A stretch of 64,000 nt of DNA from Pedobacter alluvionis (GCF_003664035.1 NZ_RCCK01000013.1:496001-560000), one strand, 5' to 3'. Positions 32,383 to 42,531 are shown, counted from the stretch's first letter. Notes: generated by a model not told the origin, from the sequence alone. Program-made: numbers and translations.

Positions 32383-34425
32383 TTACCACACTCCTAACCG
32401 ATTTGTTGGAGTTATGTACATTTTCGCTGTTGCAGGAATGTCGAATGCTTTATAAAATGCTTCCATATTGTATACAGGTCCATTCACACGGAACATTTCT
32501 GGGCTATGCGGATCTGTTTTTAATCTTACACGCATACTTTCATCGCGGGTTTTGATTCTCCACACCTGGGCAAAGCTTAAGAAGAAACGTTGATCGGGTG
32601 TAAAACCATCAACCTTTTTATCGCCTTTTCCTTGTTCGGTTAATTTAAAGGCATCGTATGCAATGTTTAATCCACCAATATCGGCCAGGTTTTCACCCAA
32701 GGTTAAAGAACCATTTACATGCTGATTGTCCAACAGCGAGAAGTTATTATAAAATGTCTCTACTTTACCGGCTTTCGCTTTAAATTTATCAGCATCGGCT
32801 TTTGTCCACCATTCTTTTAAGTTGCCTACTGCATCATATTGGCGACCCTGATCGTCAAAGCCATGTGTCATTTCGTGACCAATTACCGCACCTATCGCAC
32901 CATAGTTAATGGCATCATCTGCTGCAAAATCAAAGAACGGAAACTGTAAAATTCCGGCTGGGAAAACTATTTCGTTGAAAGACGGATTGTAATAAGCATT
33001 AACTGTCGGCGGAGTCATTCCCCACTCTGTTTTATCGACGTTTTTGCCCAATTTATCCATCATTTCTTTGTAGGCATGTTTATTAGCAGATTGAAGATTG
33101 GCGTAATAAGTATTTTTAGACACCTCTACATCATCATATTTTTTCCACTTATCAGGATAACCGATTTTTTTGATAAATGCATTCAGTTTTTCTAAAGCTT
33201 TCTTCTTGGTATCCGGTGTCATCCAATCTACCTTCTGGATTCTTTCTGCATATACTTTCTGCAAATTGTTTACGAGGGTTAACATGCGCTCTTTCGCTTC
33301 TGGTTTAAAATACTTTTCAGCATATAATTGACCTAAAAGTTCTCCCAAATGGTCATCAGTAGCATTTACGATAGATTTCCATCTTTCAGTTGGTGCCTGT
33401 TGACCATAAAGTGTTTTAGAGAAAAAGTCGAATTTGGCATCTCTGAATTTTTTGGTAAAAGCATTGGCAGATCTATTTAAAGCATCAAACTTTAATTTTT
33501 CTTTCCAGATTTCGATAGGCTGGCTTTTTACCAGGGCTGATAGGGTTTGATAGTATTTTAGCTGCCTAACAATAAGGGTATCTGTGTTTGCCCCTAGTTT
33601 GTTCAGAACAGATTTCCACTCAATATTTGGGGTCTGTTTTTGAAAATCAGCCACCGTCATCTTGTTATAATTCTTCTGTGGATCACGAAGTTGAACAGGT
33701 GTTGAATGGGACTGTGCAATTGCTGTTTCCAGTTTTAAAATATTGTCTGCATATTTCGCTGCGTTCGCAGAATCGCCTGCCAGACTAAAAATTTTTGAGA
33801 TGTATTTGATATACTCCGATCTGATTTTTTTTGCCTTATCATCCTGTTCTAAATAGTAACTGCGGTCTGGCAGGGTAAGACCGGCCTGAGAAAATGATAA
33901 AGCATTTTTACTGCTTAATTTATCATCTGGTTCTACGCCAAAGCCCAATAAATCTCCTTCACCATTTTTATAACCTTCAGCAACAAAATTGATTAAATCC
34001 TTCTCGTTTTTAATCCCGTCTATTTTATTTAAGAGTGGTTTTATAGGTTCGATACCCAGTTTCTCAATGGTAAGGGTATCCATTCCACTGGTATAAAAAT
34101 CGCCCACCTTCTGTTCGCTACTCCCTTTAGCCGCATTAGCTTTTGAGGCGTTTTCAAGAATGCTGTTCAGGTTTTTTAGGTTATCATTATATAAAGTATA
34201 AAAAGAACCCCAGCCTGTTTCGGTTTTAGGAATCTGGGTGTTTTTCATCCATTTTCCATTGGCATACAGGAAAAAGTTATCACCAGGTTTTACAGTGGTA
34301 TCCATGCCGGCCTTATCGAAAAATTCAGTACGTGCATTTACGGTATCAGTTTCCTGATGGCTCTTATTCTGGCATGCCGCAAATAGCAAAATACTTGCTG
34401 CGGGAAGAAATAATTTAATTTTCAT
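32383..34425 (-). CDS. M13 family (neprilysin/PepO-like) metallopeptidase, lipoprotein
   Basis: The 680-residue lipoprotein (lipobox FAAC) is a zinc endopeptidase. The zinc motif HEMTH is at 517-521, followed by GENLADIGGL, which holds the third ligand (Glu), and the substrate-binding NAYYNPSFNEIVFPAGILQ upstream. Family members degrade oligopeptides in the periplasm or at the surface. The length is normal, and both the N-terminal lobe and the C-terminal TNRLGVW are complete. It is a single-gene unit closed by a strong terminator. Confidence 0.94.
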   Translation of the reverse strand: MKIKLFLPAASILLFAACQNKSHQETDTVNARTEFFDKAGMDTTVKPGDNFFLYANGKWMKNTQIPKTETGWGSFYTLYNDNLKNLNSILENASKANAAKGSSEQKVGDFYTSGMDTLTIEKLGIEPIKPLLNKIDGIKNEKDLINFVAEGYKNGEGDLLGFGVEPDDKLSSKNALSFSQAGLTLPDRSYYLEQDDKAKKIRSEYIKYISKIFSLAGDSANAAKYADNILKLETAIAQSHSTPVQLRDPQKNYNKMTVADFQKQTPNIEWKSVLNKLGANTDTLIVRQLKYYQTLSALVKSQPIEIWKEKLKFDALNRSANAFTKKFRDAKFDFFSKTLYGQQAPTERWKSIVNATDDHLGELLGQLYAEKYFKPEAKERMLTLVNNLQKVYAERIQKVDWMTPDTKKKALEKLNAFIKKIGYPDKWKKYDDVEVSKNTYYANLQSANKHAYKEMMDKLGKNVDKTEWGMTPPTVNAYYNPSFNEIVFPAGILQFPFFDFAADDAINYGAIGAVIGHEMTHGFDDQGRQYDAVGNLKEWWTKADADKFKAKAGKVETFYNNFSLLDNQHVNGSLTLGENLADIGGLNIAYDAFKLTEQGKGDKKVDGFTPDQRFFLSFAQVWRIKTRDESMRVRLKTDPHSPEMFRVNGPVYNMEAFYKAFDIPATAKMYITPTNRLGVW

Positions 34426-34514
34426 TATGCATAAGTTAGTTAGAAAGCTTAAAGCTACAAAATGCCTGATGTAGTTTGTATGAATTTTTATAACTTCATA
34501 AAAAAAATCTATTT

Positions 34515-35447
34515 ATGCAATACACCATTTACATTATAGCTGTCGTAGGAATTATTATCTTACTCAGCTCGTTCGTTACTGTTAAACAGGGGACCATTGC
34601 GGTGGTAACGGTTTTCGGTAAGTACCGCCGTCAACTAAGGCCAGGTTTAAATTTTAAAATCCCGTTAATAGAGCAGATTTATTCTCGCATTTCCATTCAA
34701 AACCGCTCTGTAGAACTTTCGTTCCAGGCAGTAACACAAGATCAGGCCAATGTATATTTTAAGGCCATGCTTTTATATTCAGTTGTGAATCAGGATGAAG
34801 AAACGATCAAAAATGTGGCTTTTAAATTTGTAGATGCAACCAACTTAATGCAGGCATTAATAAGAACCATTGAAGGTTCGATCAGGGCTTATGTGGCTAC
34901 GCAAAAGCAGGCAAATGTATTGGCGCAGCGTAATGAAATTGTACTTCACGTTAAGGAACAGATCGATCAGGTTTTAGACGGATGGGGTTACCATCTTCAG
35001 GATCTTCAATTGAATGATATTACCTTTGATGAAGAAATTATGCGTTCAATGAGTCGTGTAGTAGCTTCGAACAATTTGAAAGCAGCTGCTGAAAACGAAG
35101 GACAGGCATTATTAATTACCAAAACCAAAGGTGCTGAAGCGGACGGTAATGCGATCAAAATTGCTGCTACGGCAGAACGTGAGGCTGCACAACTTCGCGG
35201 ACAAGGTATTGCTTTGTTTAGGGAAGAGGTTGCAAAAGGTATGACCAATGCTGCCCATGAAATGCAACAAGCTAACCTGGATACATCAGTAATTCTTTTC
35301 ACCATGTGGACAGAAGCCATTAAACAATTTGCAGAATATGGCGAAGGTAATATCATTTTCTTAGATGGTAGTACCGAGGGAATGAATAAAACCATGAAAG
35401 AAATGATGGCCATGCAATTGAGTCAGAATCCTCCTAAGAAGAACTAG
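34515..35447 (+). CDS. SPFH/prohibitin-domain (stomatin-like) membrane protein
   Basis: The 310-residue protein has one N-terminal membrane helix (IYIIAVVGIIILLSSFV), the SPFH domain (residues about 22-200) and a C-terminal coiled-coil region rich in Ala/Glu. The opening KQGTIAVVTVFGKYRRQLRPGLNFKIPL is typical of stomatin/HflK-like proteins. They form large membrane-bound rings linked to lipid microdomains and to membrane protease control. No NfeD partner gene is adjacent, which is common for such genes. It is a single-gene unit. Confidence 0.92.
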   Translation: MQYTIYIIAVVGIIILLSSFVTVKQGTIAVVTVFGKYRRQLRPGLNFKIPLIEQIYSRISIQNRSVELSFQAVTQDQANVYFKAMLLYSVVNQDEETIKNVAFKFVDATNLMQALIRTIEGSIRAYVATQKQANVLAQRNEIVLHVKEQIDQVLDGWGYHLQDLQLNDITFDEEIMRSMSRVVASNNLKAAAENEGQALLITKTKGAEADGNAIKIAATAEREAAQLRGQGIALFREEVAKGMTNAAHEMQQANLDTSVILFTMWTEAIKQFAEYGEGNIIFLDGSTEGMNKTMKEMMAMQLSQNPPKKN

Positions 35448-35462
35448 AAGTATTTTTCATGC

Positions 35463-35499
35463 AAAAAAGACTGTTGCTATCCGCAACAGTCTTTTTTTT
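35463..35499 (+). terminator. Intrinsic terminator
   Basis: 9-bp stem GACTGTTGC (35469-35477) and GCAACAGTC (35483-35491) with A6 before and T8 after. Confidence 0.9.
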
Positions 35500-35650
35500 G
35501 CGCTAAGTATTCGTTTTGGCTAAATGAAGAATTGATTAGCCTAAATTGTTTCTATAAAATTGATTGAATTTTGAGTGATAATTAAATGCGATTCATATCC
35601 TAATCGATGTGTAATTGTTGTACACTATTTAAAACTTAAAATCAATTAGT

Positions 35651-36544
35651 ATGAAAGTTTTTGTAACAGGCGCCACCGGATTTGTCGGTTCTGCGGTAGT
35701 CAAAGAATTAATTAATGCAGGCCACGAGGTTTTGGGTTTGGCACGGAATGAAACGGCTGAAAAAGCACTTGTACTTGCCGGAGCCGAAGTGCATAAAGGC
35801 GATTTGGAAGACTTAGCGAGTCTGCAGGAGGGCGCCAGATTAGCTGATGGCATTATCCATACTGGCTTTATCCATGACTTTTCCCGATTTGCGGCGGTTT
35901 GCGAGATCGATAGAGTTGCAATAGAGACCATTGGAAACTCGATTGCAGGAACCGATAAACCTTTTATTGTAACATCCGGGACTCTTATCGTTAATCCGGG
36001 TATGTTGGCCACAGAAGATATGCTACCTAATTATAATGGTGCGAATCCCAGGCTTGCTTCGGAAAAGGCAGTCGACGCACTTGCTTCTCAAAATATTCGC
36101 GTATCGGTGGTTCGTTTATCGCCATCTGTACATGGGGAAGGTGATCATCATGGTTTTGTACCCATGATGATCGATATCGCCCGCAAAACAGGTTCATCAG
36201 GTTATATTGGTGGTGGAGAAAACCAATGGACAGGTGTCCATCGGCTGGATGCCGCGAAACTTTACAGGTTGGCTTTGGAACAAGCTACGCCAGGAGCACG
36301 TTTTCACGGGGTAGCTGAAGAATCAATAACCCTTAAAACAATAGCAGAGTCCATTGGCGAACAACTTGGTTTACCGGTCGTTTCTATATCTAAAAATGAA
36401 GCAGCCGCACACTTCGGCTGGTTTGAACATTTCGTAAGTATAGATGGACCGGCTTCCGGGCGTTTAACCAGGGAACGTTTAAATTGGGAGCCTGAATATG
36501 CCAGTTTGCTTCAAGATTTGGAGCACGGCATTTATTTTAAGTAA
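35651..36544 (+). CDS. NAD(P)-dependent epimerase/dehydratase (extended SDR)
   Basis: The 297-residue protein has the Rossmann motif VTGATGFVGSAVV and the SDR substrate domain. The usual catalytic YxxxK is not obvious; after TSGTLIVN comes NPRLASEKAVDALA, so the fold fits the atypical/NmrA-like SDR groups, often acting on small carbonyl compounds. The AraC regulator gene starts 8 bases downstream; a small regulated unit is likely. No nearby pathway genes hint at the substrate. Confidence 0.85.
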   Translation: MKVFVTGATGFVGSAVVKELINAGHEVLGLARNETAEKALVLAGAEVHKGDLEDLASLQEGARLADGIIHTGFIHDFSRFAAVCEIDRVAIETIGNSIAGTDKPFIVTSGTLIVNPGMLATEDMLPNYNGANPRLASEKAVDALASQNIRVSVVRLSPSVHGEGDHHGFVPMMIDIARKTGSSGYIGGGENQWTGVHRLDAAKLYRLALEQATPGARFHGVAEESITLKTIAESIGEQLGLPVVSISKNEAAAHFGWFEHFVSIDGPASGRLTRERLNWEPEYASLLQDLEHGIYFK

Positions 36545-36552
36545 ATTGTATC

Positions 36553-37473
36553 ATGGAACCTTCAAACCGCTATCGTTTTAAAACAATATCAGAATATCAT
36601 AAACTTGCAGGATTGCCGAAACCAGCTCACCCCTTAGTTAGTGTAGTTAATATGGAGGAGGTTAATATGCCAGTCAATGGCCGTTCAAAAACAATAATTT
36701 TTGATTTTTACTCCATTGCGCTCAAGCGTGTTCCTGATGCGAAAATTAAATATGGGCAACAAATGAGTGATTTTGATGATGGTGTGTTGTTCTTTATGGC
36801 TCCAGGACAGGTTTTTACCGTTGAGATTAATCAGGATAAAACCCACAGGCCAACTGGCTGGATGATACTTTTCCACTCCGACTTACTTTGGCAGACACAT
36901 TTAGCTAAAACAATTAAGGATTATGACTTTTTTAGTTACGCGCTATTTGAGGCTTTACATGTTTCTGAAACTGAAGAAACAGTGCTTAATTCGATCGCCA
37001 CATTGGTAAAAAATGAAACCAAGAGCAATATCGACCATTTTACTCAAAATGTAGTGATCGCGCAAATAGAATTACTGCTTAACTATGCACAACGTTTTTA
37101 TGGACGGCAATTTATAACACGTAAAGCAATCAGTCATCAGCTCCTTGATCGATTAGAGTATATTGTTAAAGAATATTTCGAATACGATGATCTTGGCAAC
37201 AGAGGTTTACCAACAGTAACTTACATCGCCGAGAGGCTTAACGTTTCGCCAGGATATCTATCCGGACTGTTGAAAACACTTATCGGACAAAACACTCAAC
37301 AATATTTACATCAGAAACTGATTGATTTAGCAAAAGAAAAACTTTCTACAACAAATCTATCTGTTAGTGAAATCGCTTATGCCCTCGGCTTTGAACATTT
37401 ACAATCCTTTACCAAGTTGTTCAAATCCAAAACAAAGCTTACGCCTTCAGCATTTAGACAATCGTTTAATTGA
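36553..37473 (+). CDS. AraC-family transcriptional regulator
   Basis: The 306-residue protein ends with the AraC double helix-turn-helix at about residues 215-305. VTYIAERLNVSPGYLSGLLK is the first recognition helix, and LSVSEIAYALGFEHLQSFTKLFKSKTKLTPSAFR the conserved second part. The N-terminal half is a cupin-like ligand domain (ALKRVPDAKIKYGQQM). It probably controls the SDR gene with which it is co-transcribed; autoregulation is usual for such pairs. The ligand is unknown. Confidence 0.92.
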   Translation: MEPSNRYRFKTISEYHKLAGLPKPAHPLVSVVNMEEVNMPVNGRSKTIIFDFYSIALKRVPDAKIKYGQQMSDFDDGVLFFMAPGQVFTVEINQDKTHRPTGWMILFHSDLLWQTHLAKTIKDYDFFSYALFEALHVSETEETVLNSIATLVKNETKSNIDHFTQNVVIAQIELLLNYAQRFYGRQFITRKAISHQLLDRLEYIVKEYFEYDDLGNRGLPTVTYIAERLNVSPGYLSGLLKTLIGQNTQQYLHQKLIDLAKEKLSTTNLSVSEIAYALGFEHLQSFTKLFKSKTKLTPSAFRQSFN

Positions 37474-37490
37474 AAAAATAATTTTTAACA

Positions 37491-37527
37491 AAAAAGCGAG
37501 CTACCTCAATAAGATAGCTCGCTTTTG
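37491..37527. terminator. Bidirectional terminator between AraC gene and prc
   Basis: Stem AAAAGCGAGCTA and TAGCTCGCTTTT (37492-37503 and 37515-37526), 12 bp, with A/T tracts on both sides. Confidence 0.9.
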
Positions 37528-37541
37528 TTAGATTTCTTTTA

Positions 37542-39707
37542 TTAAAGTTTAGGTGAAGCTACACCAAGATTCATCACATAGTTGCCAGATTGTTGCATAA
37601 AATCGCCCATTACTTTCAACGATTCATCTTCGATAAAATCAAAAGCATCTTGCTTGGTAATTTTATCTCCTTTTTTAATGGCTGGCAATCCTCTTAATGC
37701 TCTTAATTCATTCTGTCTGGCAAGTGTTTTAGCTTCTTGCGCATCGCGCTCAGCTTTAAGTTTTGCCTCGTTTAAAGTTATAGAAACCTCACTATCGCGT
37801 TTTCTAAGGTCTGCAATATCTTGTTTAAGGTATTTAAAATCCAATGAATTTGCGATGCGCTGCTCGCTGTTTTTAACCAATTGTGCTTTAACCGGAGTCA
37901 GGTTGGCAACTGCTTTAAAGTTGGAACTTGGAATAACGTCCCATGGTAAGGCAGATGATTCAGTATCTTCTCCAATTTTATCCATAGGATAAAGTGAAGG
38001 GAAAACAACATCAGGCGTTACCCCTTTATGTTGAGTACTGCTTCCTGCTACACGGTAAAATTTAGCCATGGTTAGATTAATCTGACCTAAGTTAATGTCA
38101 GCCGGGCTTGTTCCGCTTGGCGAGGTGCCAACGGTTTTATCTTTAGAAATTAATCCTGCTATCTTTTGCAACATGCTTGGGTTTACCAGTTTATTTAAAT
38201 CGATGGAAGATTGAACGGTACCTTTACCATAAGTTTGGCTACCCATAATAATACCACGGCCATAATCCTGTATTGCACCGGCGAAAATTTCTGATGCAGA
38301 TGCACTTAAGCGGTCTACAATTACACCAAAAGGACCGTCCCACGTTACACCGCTATTTTCGTCCTCGTCCACTTCAATTTTACCGCGTAAATCTTTCACC
38401 TGAACTACAGGGCCTCTATCGATAAATAAACCAGTTAATGAAATGGCTTCAACTAATGAGCCGCCACCGTTTCCACGTAAATCCATTACGATTGCATTTA
38501 CCTTATCGTATGTTTTCAACGAGTCAATTAATTTTCTAACATCTCTGGTAGTGCTTTTGTAGTTTTTATCACCTGCATTTGCTGCTTTAAAATCAGCATA
38601 GAATGCTGGCAGGGTAATAATCCCGATTTTATAATCTTTACCATTGCTGTTGATGGTTTTAACTTTTTTCTTGGCAGATGTTTCTTCCAAAACAATTTTA
38701 TCGCGAACCAATTCGATAATTACTGGTTTAGATGACATTTCTTTTCCAGCAGGGATAACTTTTAAACGCACCTTGGTTCCTTTCGGACCTTTAATTTTCG
38801 ATACGGTATTATCCAGTCTCCAGCCTACCACATCAACAAATTCTCCATCACCCTGTGCTACAGCAATAATGCGATCGCCAGCACTCAGTTGTTTCCCTTT
38901 AAATGCAGGTCCGCCAGCAATAATTTCCGAGATTTTAACTACCTCGTTTTCTAGTTGTAAACGGGCGCCAATACCTTCGAAAGAACGAGACATATCTTCG
39001 TTAAATGCTGCTGCGTTGCTTGGGTTAAAATAATTGGTATGCGGATCAATCGATTCGGTAAAAGCATCCATCAAAATCTGGAAAACATCCTGATTATTGG
39101 TTTTTGAAGTTTGCGATTGTAGGTTTTTGTAACGTTTAGTTAATGTTTCTACATTCTTAGATTCAGCTGTTCCAGCTAAATTTAAGTTGATTAATTCGTA
39201 TTTAACACGTTTTTTCCAGGTATCATTTAATGCTGTTGAAGAAGTTGCCCAGGGCTGCTTCTCTCTATCATATAGATAACTGTCGGTTTGATTAAAATCA
39301 AATTTTGTTTTAATCTGAGCCAGAGAATAAGTAAAATATTCATTTAATCTTTTGGCATAAACGTTATAAATGAAAAACGGGCCGCTCAGATCGCCATTTT
39401 TGAAATCATCGTCCAAAGTATACCTGTACTTTTCAAATTCCTTAATATCTGAAGCTAAAAAGTAATTTTTGCCCTGATCAAGCGATTTGATGTATTTATC
39501 TAAAATAATCGAAGATATAGAGTCGTTGATCTGAATTTTTTTATAATTGTAACTCTCAATCAAATTTACAACCTCTTTTATAACAAGTTGTTGCTGCTCA
39601 TCAGGTTTCACATTGGTAACCCCCTCAACTATTGGCTGAGTTTTAGGTGCAGCATGACAAGCAAGTACTGCCGCAGTAAAAATTACAAAAAATATTCTCT
39701 TTAACAT
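37542..39707 (-). CDS. C-terminal processing (tail-specific) protease, S41 family
   Basis: The 721-residue protein starts at the ATG at 39707, where a signal peptide begins (LKRIFFVIFTAAVLACHAAPK); the upstream in-frame extension is not signal-like. It has an N-terminal Tsp-type region, a PDZ domain (around DRIIAVAQGDGEFVDVVGWR) and the S41 core with catalytic Ser at about 472 (SASASEIF) and Lys at about 495 (YGKGTVQ). The C-terminal helical part is of the Prc type. The long form resembles E. coli Prc, which trims periplasmic proteins from their C-termini. The lipobox-like VLAC suggests membrane anchoring. Confidence 0.93.
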   Translation of the reverse strand: MLKRIFFVIFTAAVLACHAAPKTQPIVEGVTNVKPDEQQQLVIKEVVNLIESYNYKKIQINDSISSIILDKYIKSLDQGKNYFLASDIKEFEKYRYTLDDDFKNGDLSGPFFIYNVYAKRLNEYFTYSLAQIKTKFDFNQTDSYLYDREKQPWATSSTALNDTWKKRVKYELINLNLAGTAESKNVETLTKRYKNLQSQTSKTNNQDVFQILMDAFTESIDPHTNYFNPSNAAAFNEDMSRSFEGIGARLQLENEVVKISEIIAGGPAFKGKQLSAGDRIIAVAQGDGEFVDVVGWRLDNTVSKIKGPKGTKVRLKVIPAGKEMSSKPVIIELVRDKIVLEETSAKKKVKTINSNGKDYKIGIITLPAFYADFKAANAGDKNYKSTTRDVRKLIDSLKTYDKVNAIVMDLRGNGGGSLVEAISLTGLFIDRGPVVQVKDLRGKIEVDEDENSGVTWDGPFGVIVDRLSASASEIFAGAIQDYGRGIIMGSQTYGKGTVQSSIDLNKLVNPSMLQKIAGLISKDKTVGTSPSGTSPADINLGQINLTMAKFYRVAGSSTQHKGVTPDVVFPSLYPMDKIGEDTESSALPWDVIPSSNFKAVANLTPVKAQLVKNSEQRIANSLDFKYLKQDIADLRKRDSEVSITLNEAKLKAERDAQEAKTLARQNELRALRGLPAIKKGDKITKQDAFDFIEDESLKVMGDFMQQSGNYVMNLGVASPKL

Positions 39708-39775
39708 CTCTTTAAATGATTTAAAATCCATTTCCAATTCTATATAGCCAATATGATACCATTTTAGCAAAAAAA

Positions 39776-39806
39776 CAAAAAAGAGACAGCATTATTACCG
39801 TCTCTT
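39776..39806 (-). terminator. Intrinsic terminator of the TPR gene
   Basis: On the minus strand, AAGAGAC (39806-39800) pairs with GTCTCTT (39787-39781) and T-rich sequence follows. It is about 170 bases past the TPR stop. Confidence 0.6.
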
Positions 39807-39977
39807 GTTAAAACTTTATCAAATCTAACTAAAAGCTTTTTATTTAACAATTTCTTACGTAGAACGTTGAGCGTTATTTTTTGTTTTAATGAAAAGGCTA
39901 AATTTGACCAATTACAGACCTTTGAGGGGCTATAATATACTTTAGATAGGAATGTGTAGCAGAATTAAAGCGCTTGC

Positions 39978-40667
39978 CTAACTTGGGTTTACTTTTTTAC
40001 TGGTGGTTTTGCTCGCAATTGTTTCCCTGGCATCTTTAATCTGCGTTTTATACTGAGTGGTTTTGATGGAGTTGGCCAGCCATTCTGCTGATTTCAGATC
40101 TCTCAGGGCAAGTGTAAAATCTTTCTTTTTAATTTTAACCTGGGCAATGCCTAAAATAGATTCGATATAAGCATTGTTGCTTTTTAATTGTTTTGCCAGG
40201 ATACCTTGCTGGGTGTAGAACCACATCGATTGGGTATACTTGGTGTTGGCCAGATAAACTTTTCCTAAGAGACTGTAGGTGTTCATTACTCCTGCTCTGT
40301 TTCCGGTTTTAGAATAATTTTTTAAGGCTACGTTTAAGAGAATCTGCTCTGCATCAGTAAAACGGCCAAGTTGATAATGCATACTGCTCATCTTGATAAC
40401 CGCCTGTCCATACCTGTTGAAGTTTTTTACGGCATTGTATTCAAAAGCTGCTTTACCAAATAAGGTGAGCGCTTCGTTATAATCACCTTTTCGCTCCAAA
40501 TCTTCTGCTTCCTCAAAAAAAGAATTCCCATCCTCCAGTTCAAATTTGGATACTGCTATATTTATCGCACTACCATTAGGTTCCTGGATCTCAGATTTAT
40601 CTATATTTTGAGCTTGTAGTTGTAATGATGCAAAAAGGCCAATTAAAGCCAATACAATTTTGGTCAT
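39978..40667 (-). CDS. Secreted tetratricopeptide-repeat protein
   Basis: The 229-residue protein has a signal peptide (TKIVLALIGLFASLQLQAQ) and at least four TPR-like helical pairs from about residue 45 to 215 (FFEEAEDLERKGDYNEALTLFGKAA; FNRYGQAVIKMSSMHYQLGRFTDAEQILLNVA; AGVMNTYSLLGKVYLANTKYTQSMWFY). It lacks an obvious enzyme domain and probably serves as an adaptor in the periplasm. A -7 element at 40672-40679 lies only 4 bases before the ATG, so the message may be leaderless. It is downstream of iaaA but has its own promoter. Confidence 0.8.
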   Translation of the reverse strand: MTKIVLALIGLFASLQLQAQNIDKSEIQEPNGSAINIAVSKFELEDGNSFFEEAEDLERKGDYNEALTLFGKAAFEYNAVKNFNRYGQAVIKMSSMHYQLGRFTDAEQILLNVALKNYSKTGNRAGVMNTYSLLGKVYLANTKYTQSMWFYTQQGILAKQLKSNNAYIESILGIAQVKIKKKDFTLALRDLKSAEWLANSIKTTQYKTQIKDARETIASKTTSKKVNPS

Positions 40668-40671
40668 GCAA

Positions 40672-40679
40672 CAAAAATA
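40672..40679 (-). promoter_or_regulatory. -7 element of the TPR gene
   Basis: TATTTTTG on the minus strand matches TAnnTTTG; 4 bases separate it from the ATG at 40667. Confidence 0.4.
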
Positions 40680-40696
40680 ATACTTTAAATCTAATT

Positions 40697-41539
40697 TCAG
40701 CTAAATACCTGTAAATTAACATCAAAAGATGCCCAAACCATGTAAGGATGAGAGTCGCAATGGTATACTTCGCCTGCTGCAGAAATGCCTACAATGCCCG
40801 CAAAGCCATCAAAAGCTTTAAGTTCAGCAAAAGATTTATCGGAAGCTTCCTTTAAAGAAAAACCATCTGTAACGCGGGTTACAATTTTCGCGGCCAGGGC
40901 TCCGCTTACAATATCTTCGCCTACTCCCGTGCATGAAATTCCCGCATATTGATTGGCATAGTTGCCTGCCACGGTTGCAGAATCGCTCACCCGGCAAGGG
41001 ATTTCGAATCCTTTTCCACCTGTAGAAGTTGCTGCTGCTAAATTTCCATCTGCATCAAGTGCTACACAGCCTACCGTTCCTTTATTATTCTTTTGATTTA
41101 ATTTAGTTTCGTATTCTGATTGGCGCTGTGGAGTAATCGGATTGAAATATTCAAATCCGTTTGTTCTTGCAAATTGCCCGGCACCATCACCACTAAGCAC
41201 CCGGTCATCATATATTAGTAGGTTCTGCGCAATCTGTACAGGATTTTTAACATCTTCAACATTAATTACCCCACTAAATTTTTCAGTTTTACCATCCATT
41301 AGCGCTGCGCTCAGTCTTACTTTTCCATCGCTTTGGATCTGTGAACCGATACCAGCATTAAAAAGCTCATTATCTTCTAACAGCGCAACGGTATAAACAA
41401 CGGTTTCTAAAGCAGTATGCGTTTTCAGATATTCGTGTCCAAGCGTAACAATCGAAGTCAAAGCATCTTGTTTAGCCTTTTTCGTTTCCTGGTTGGTAGA
41501 CGATTCGCTGAAGAATCCGCCATGTATAATTAATTTCAT
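40697..41539 (-). CDS. Isoaspartyl peptidase / L-asparaginase (Ntn hydrolase)
   Basis: The 280-residue precursor belongs to the plant-type asparaginase family, which cleaves itself before Thr to give two subunits. Here the cleavage site is KGTVGCVALDADGN, with Thr155 as the nucleophile. DRVLSGDGAG and STGGKGFEIPCRVSDSAT are conserved. Such enzymes hydrolyse beta-aspartyl dipeptides. The gene follows cyanophycinase after 85 bases, which makes beta-Asp-Arg, the product of cyanophycin breakdown, the likely substrate. There is no signal peptide, so it is cytoplasmic. Confidence 0.92.
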   Translation of the reverse strand: MKLIIHGGFFSESSTNQETKKAKQDALTSIVTLGHEYLKTHTALETVVYTVALLEDNELFNAGIGSQIQSDGKVRLSAALMDGKTEKFSGVINVEDVKNPVQIAQNLLIYDDRVLSGDGAGQFARTNGFEYFNPITPQRQSEYETKLNQKNNKGTVGCVALDADGNLAAATSTGGKGFEIPCRVSDSATVAGNYANQYAGISCTGVGEDIVSGALAAKIVTRVTDGFSLKEASDKSFAELKAFDGFAGIVGISAAGEVYHCDSHPYMVWASFDVNLQVFS

Positions 41540-41624
41540 TTTTTGAGTATTGTAGTATTAAGTAGCAGGTATCAAGATTGGGTAAATCCTAGCTGAAAAT
41601 CGCCCACTGTTAACTGCTACTGAA

Positions 41625-42500
41625 TTAGGCTATCGGAATTAACTTTGGGTGGTGGATTACTAAGCTATGGTCTGTTAAGTCATAAACGTCGCCATCGCAC
41701 ATCACGTGTACCACCATGTTTTTAATGGAAACAGGTTGCCCCATTTCTACATCAGTTAAATTGGTATCGGCCATAGTGCGGCCATCTACCAAAATTACCA
41801 TGCCAGAGCCAATGGCCTCCATTATATGGCCATCAGAGATAAAAAGGCCTGTGTCTTCACCAAGACCGATCCCTAAAATGCCAGGATTACTGGCCGCGGC
41901 ATACAATAAGCGACCGATTCTTCCGCGCTGTACAAAATGTGTATCTACAATAACATCATCAATAAAGCCTAATCCACCTGTAATTTTAACTTCACCTTTA
42001 AGTAAAGCATCTTTACTGCTGCCCTGGTAAATCATATTTTTAGAACTTGCAGCGGCCCCGGCAGAAGTACCGGCAATAACAACAGGTTCATTTCTATATT
42101 TTTCTAACAGAATCTGATGTATTTTTGTTCCGCCAAAGATTGAAGAAAGACGGAGCTGATCTCCACCGGTAAAAATAATTACTTCTGCAGCTTTGATACG
42201 CTCACAATTTTCATCAGAATTGGCTTCTTCACGGTTGGAAATATTAAGAACACCAACATTATGCACATCTAATTGTGCATAAGCCTTAATATATTCTTCA
42301 CCGACTTTTTCGGGCATTAATGATGCTGTAGTGATGATCTCGAAACGAGATTGCGTATCTCTTAATGATTCTGTAGTAATCCGTTTTAAAATTCCACGCT
42401 CAAAAAAATTCATATTTTCAGGCAGTCCGAATTGCGTTTCTGCGAAGCTACCTGTGTTTATTGCACCACCAATGATGATGAGTTTACCTTTCGGAACCAT
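41625..42500 (-). CDS. cphB: Cyanophycinase
   Basis: The 291-residue S51-family peptidase cuts cyanophycin into beta-Asp-Arg dipeptides. Nucleophile Ser146 lies in GTSAGAAA; the TGGDQLRLSSIF loop and the region DTHFVQRGRIGRLL are typical for CphB. LGIGLGEDTGLFISDGHIMEAIGSG is also conserved. It has no signal peptide and is intracellular. Its gene is transcribed away from cphA, with iaaA next in the same direction, forming a breakdown operon. A -7 element lies at 42532-42539. Confidence 0.94.
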   Translation of the reverse strand: MVPKGKLIIIGGAINTGSFAETQFGLPENMNFFERGILKRITTESLRDTQSRFEIITTASLMPEKVGEEYIKAYAQLDVHNVGVLNISNREEANSDENCERIKAAEVIIFTGGDQLRLSSIFGGTKIHQILLEKYRNEPVVIAGTSAGAAASSKNMIYQGSSKDALLKGEVKITGGLGFIDDVIVDTHFVQRGRIGRLLYAAASNPGILGIGLGEDTGLFISDGHIMEAIGSGMVILVDGRTMADTNLTDVEMGQPVSIKNMVVHVMCDGDVYDLTDHSLVIHHPKLIPIA

Positions 42501-42531
42501 TTTTTGTGTATTATAATTGTATCAAAAAACC

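Noticed and set aside
39708..39770. Longer N-terminus of the Prc-type protease
   Set aside because: The extension (LKWYHIGYIELEMDFKSFKE) precedes a regular signal peptide and would hide it.
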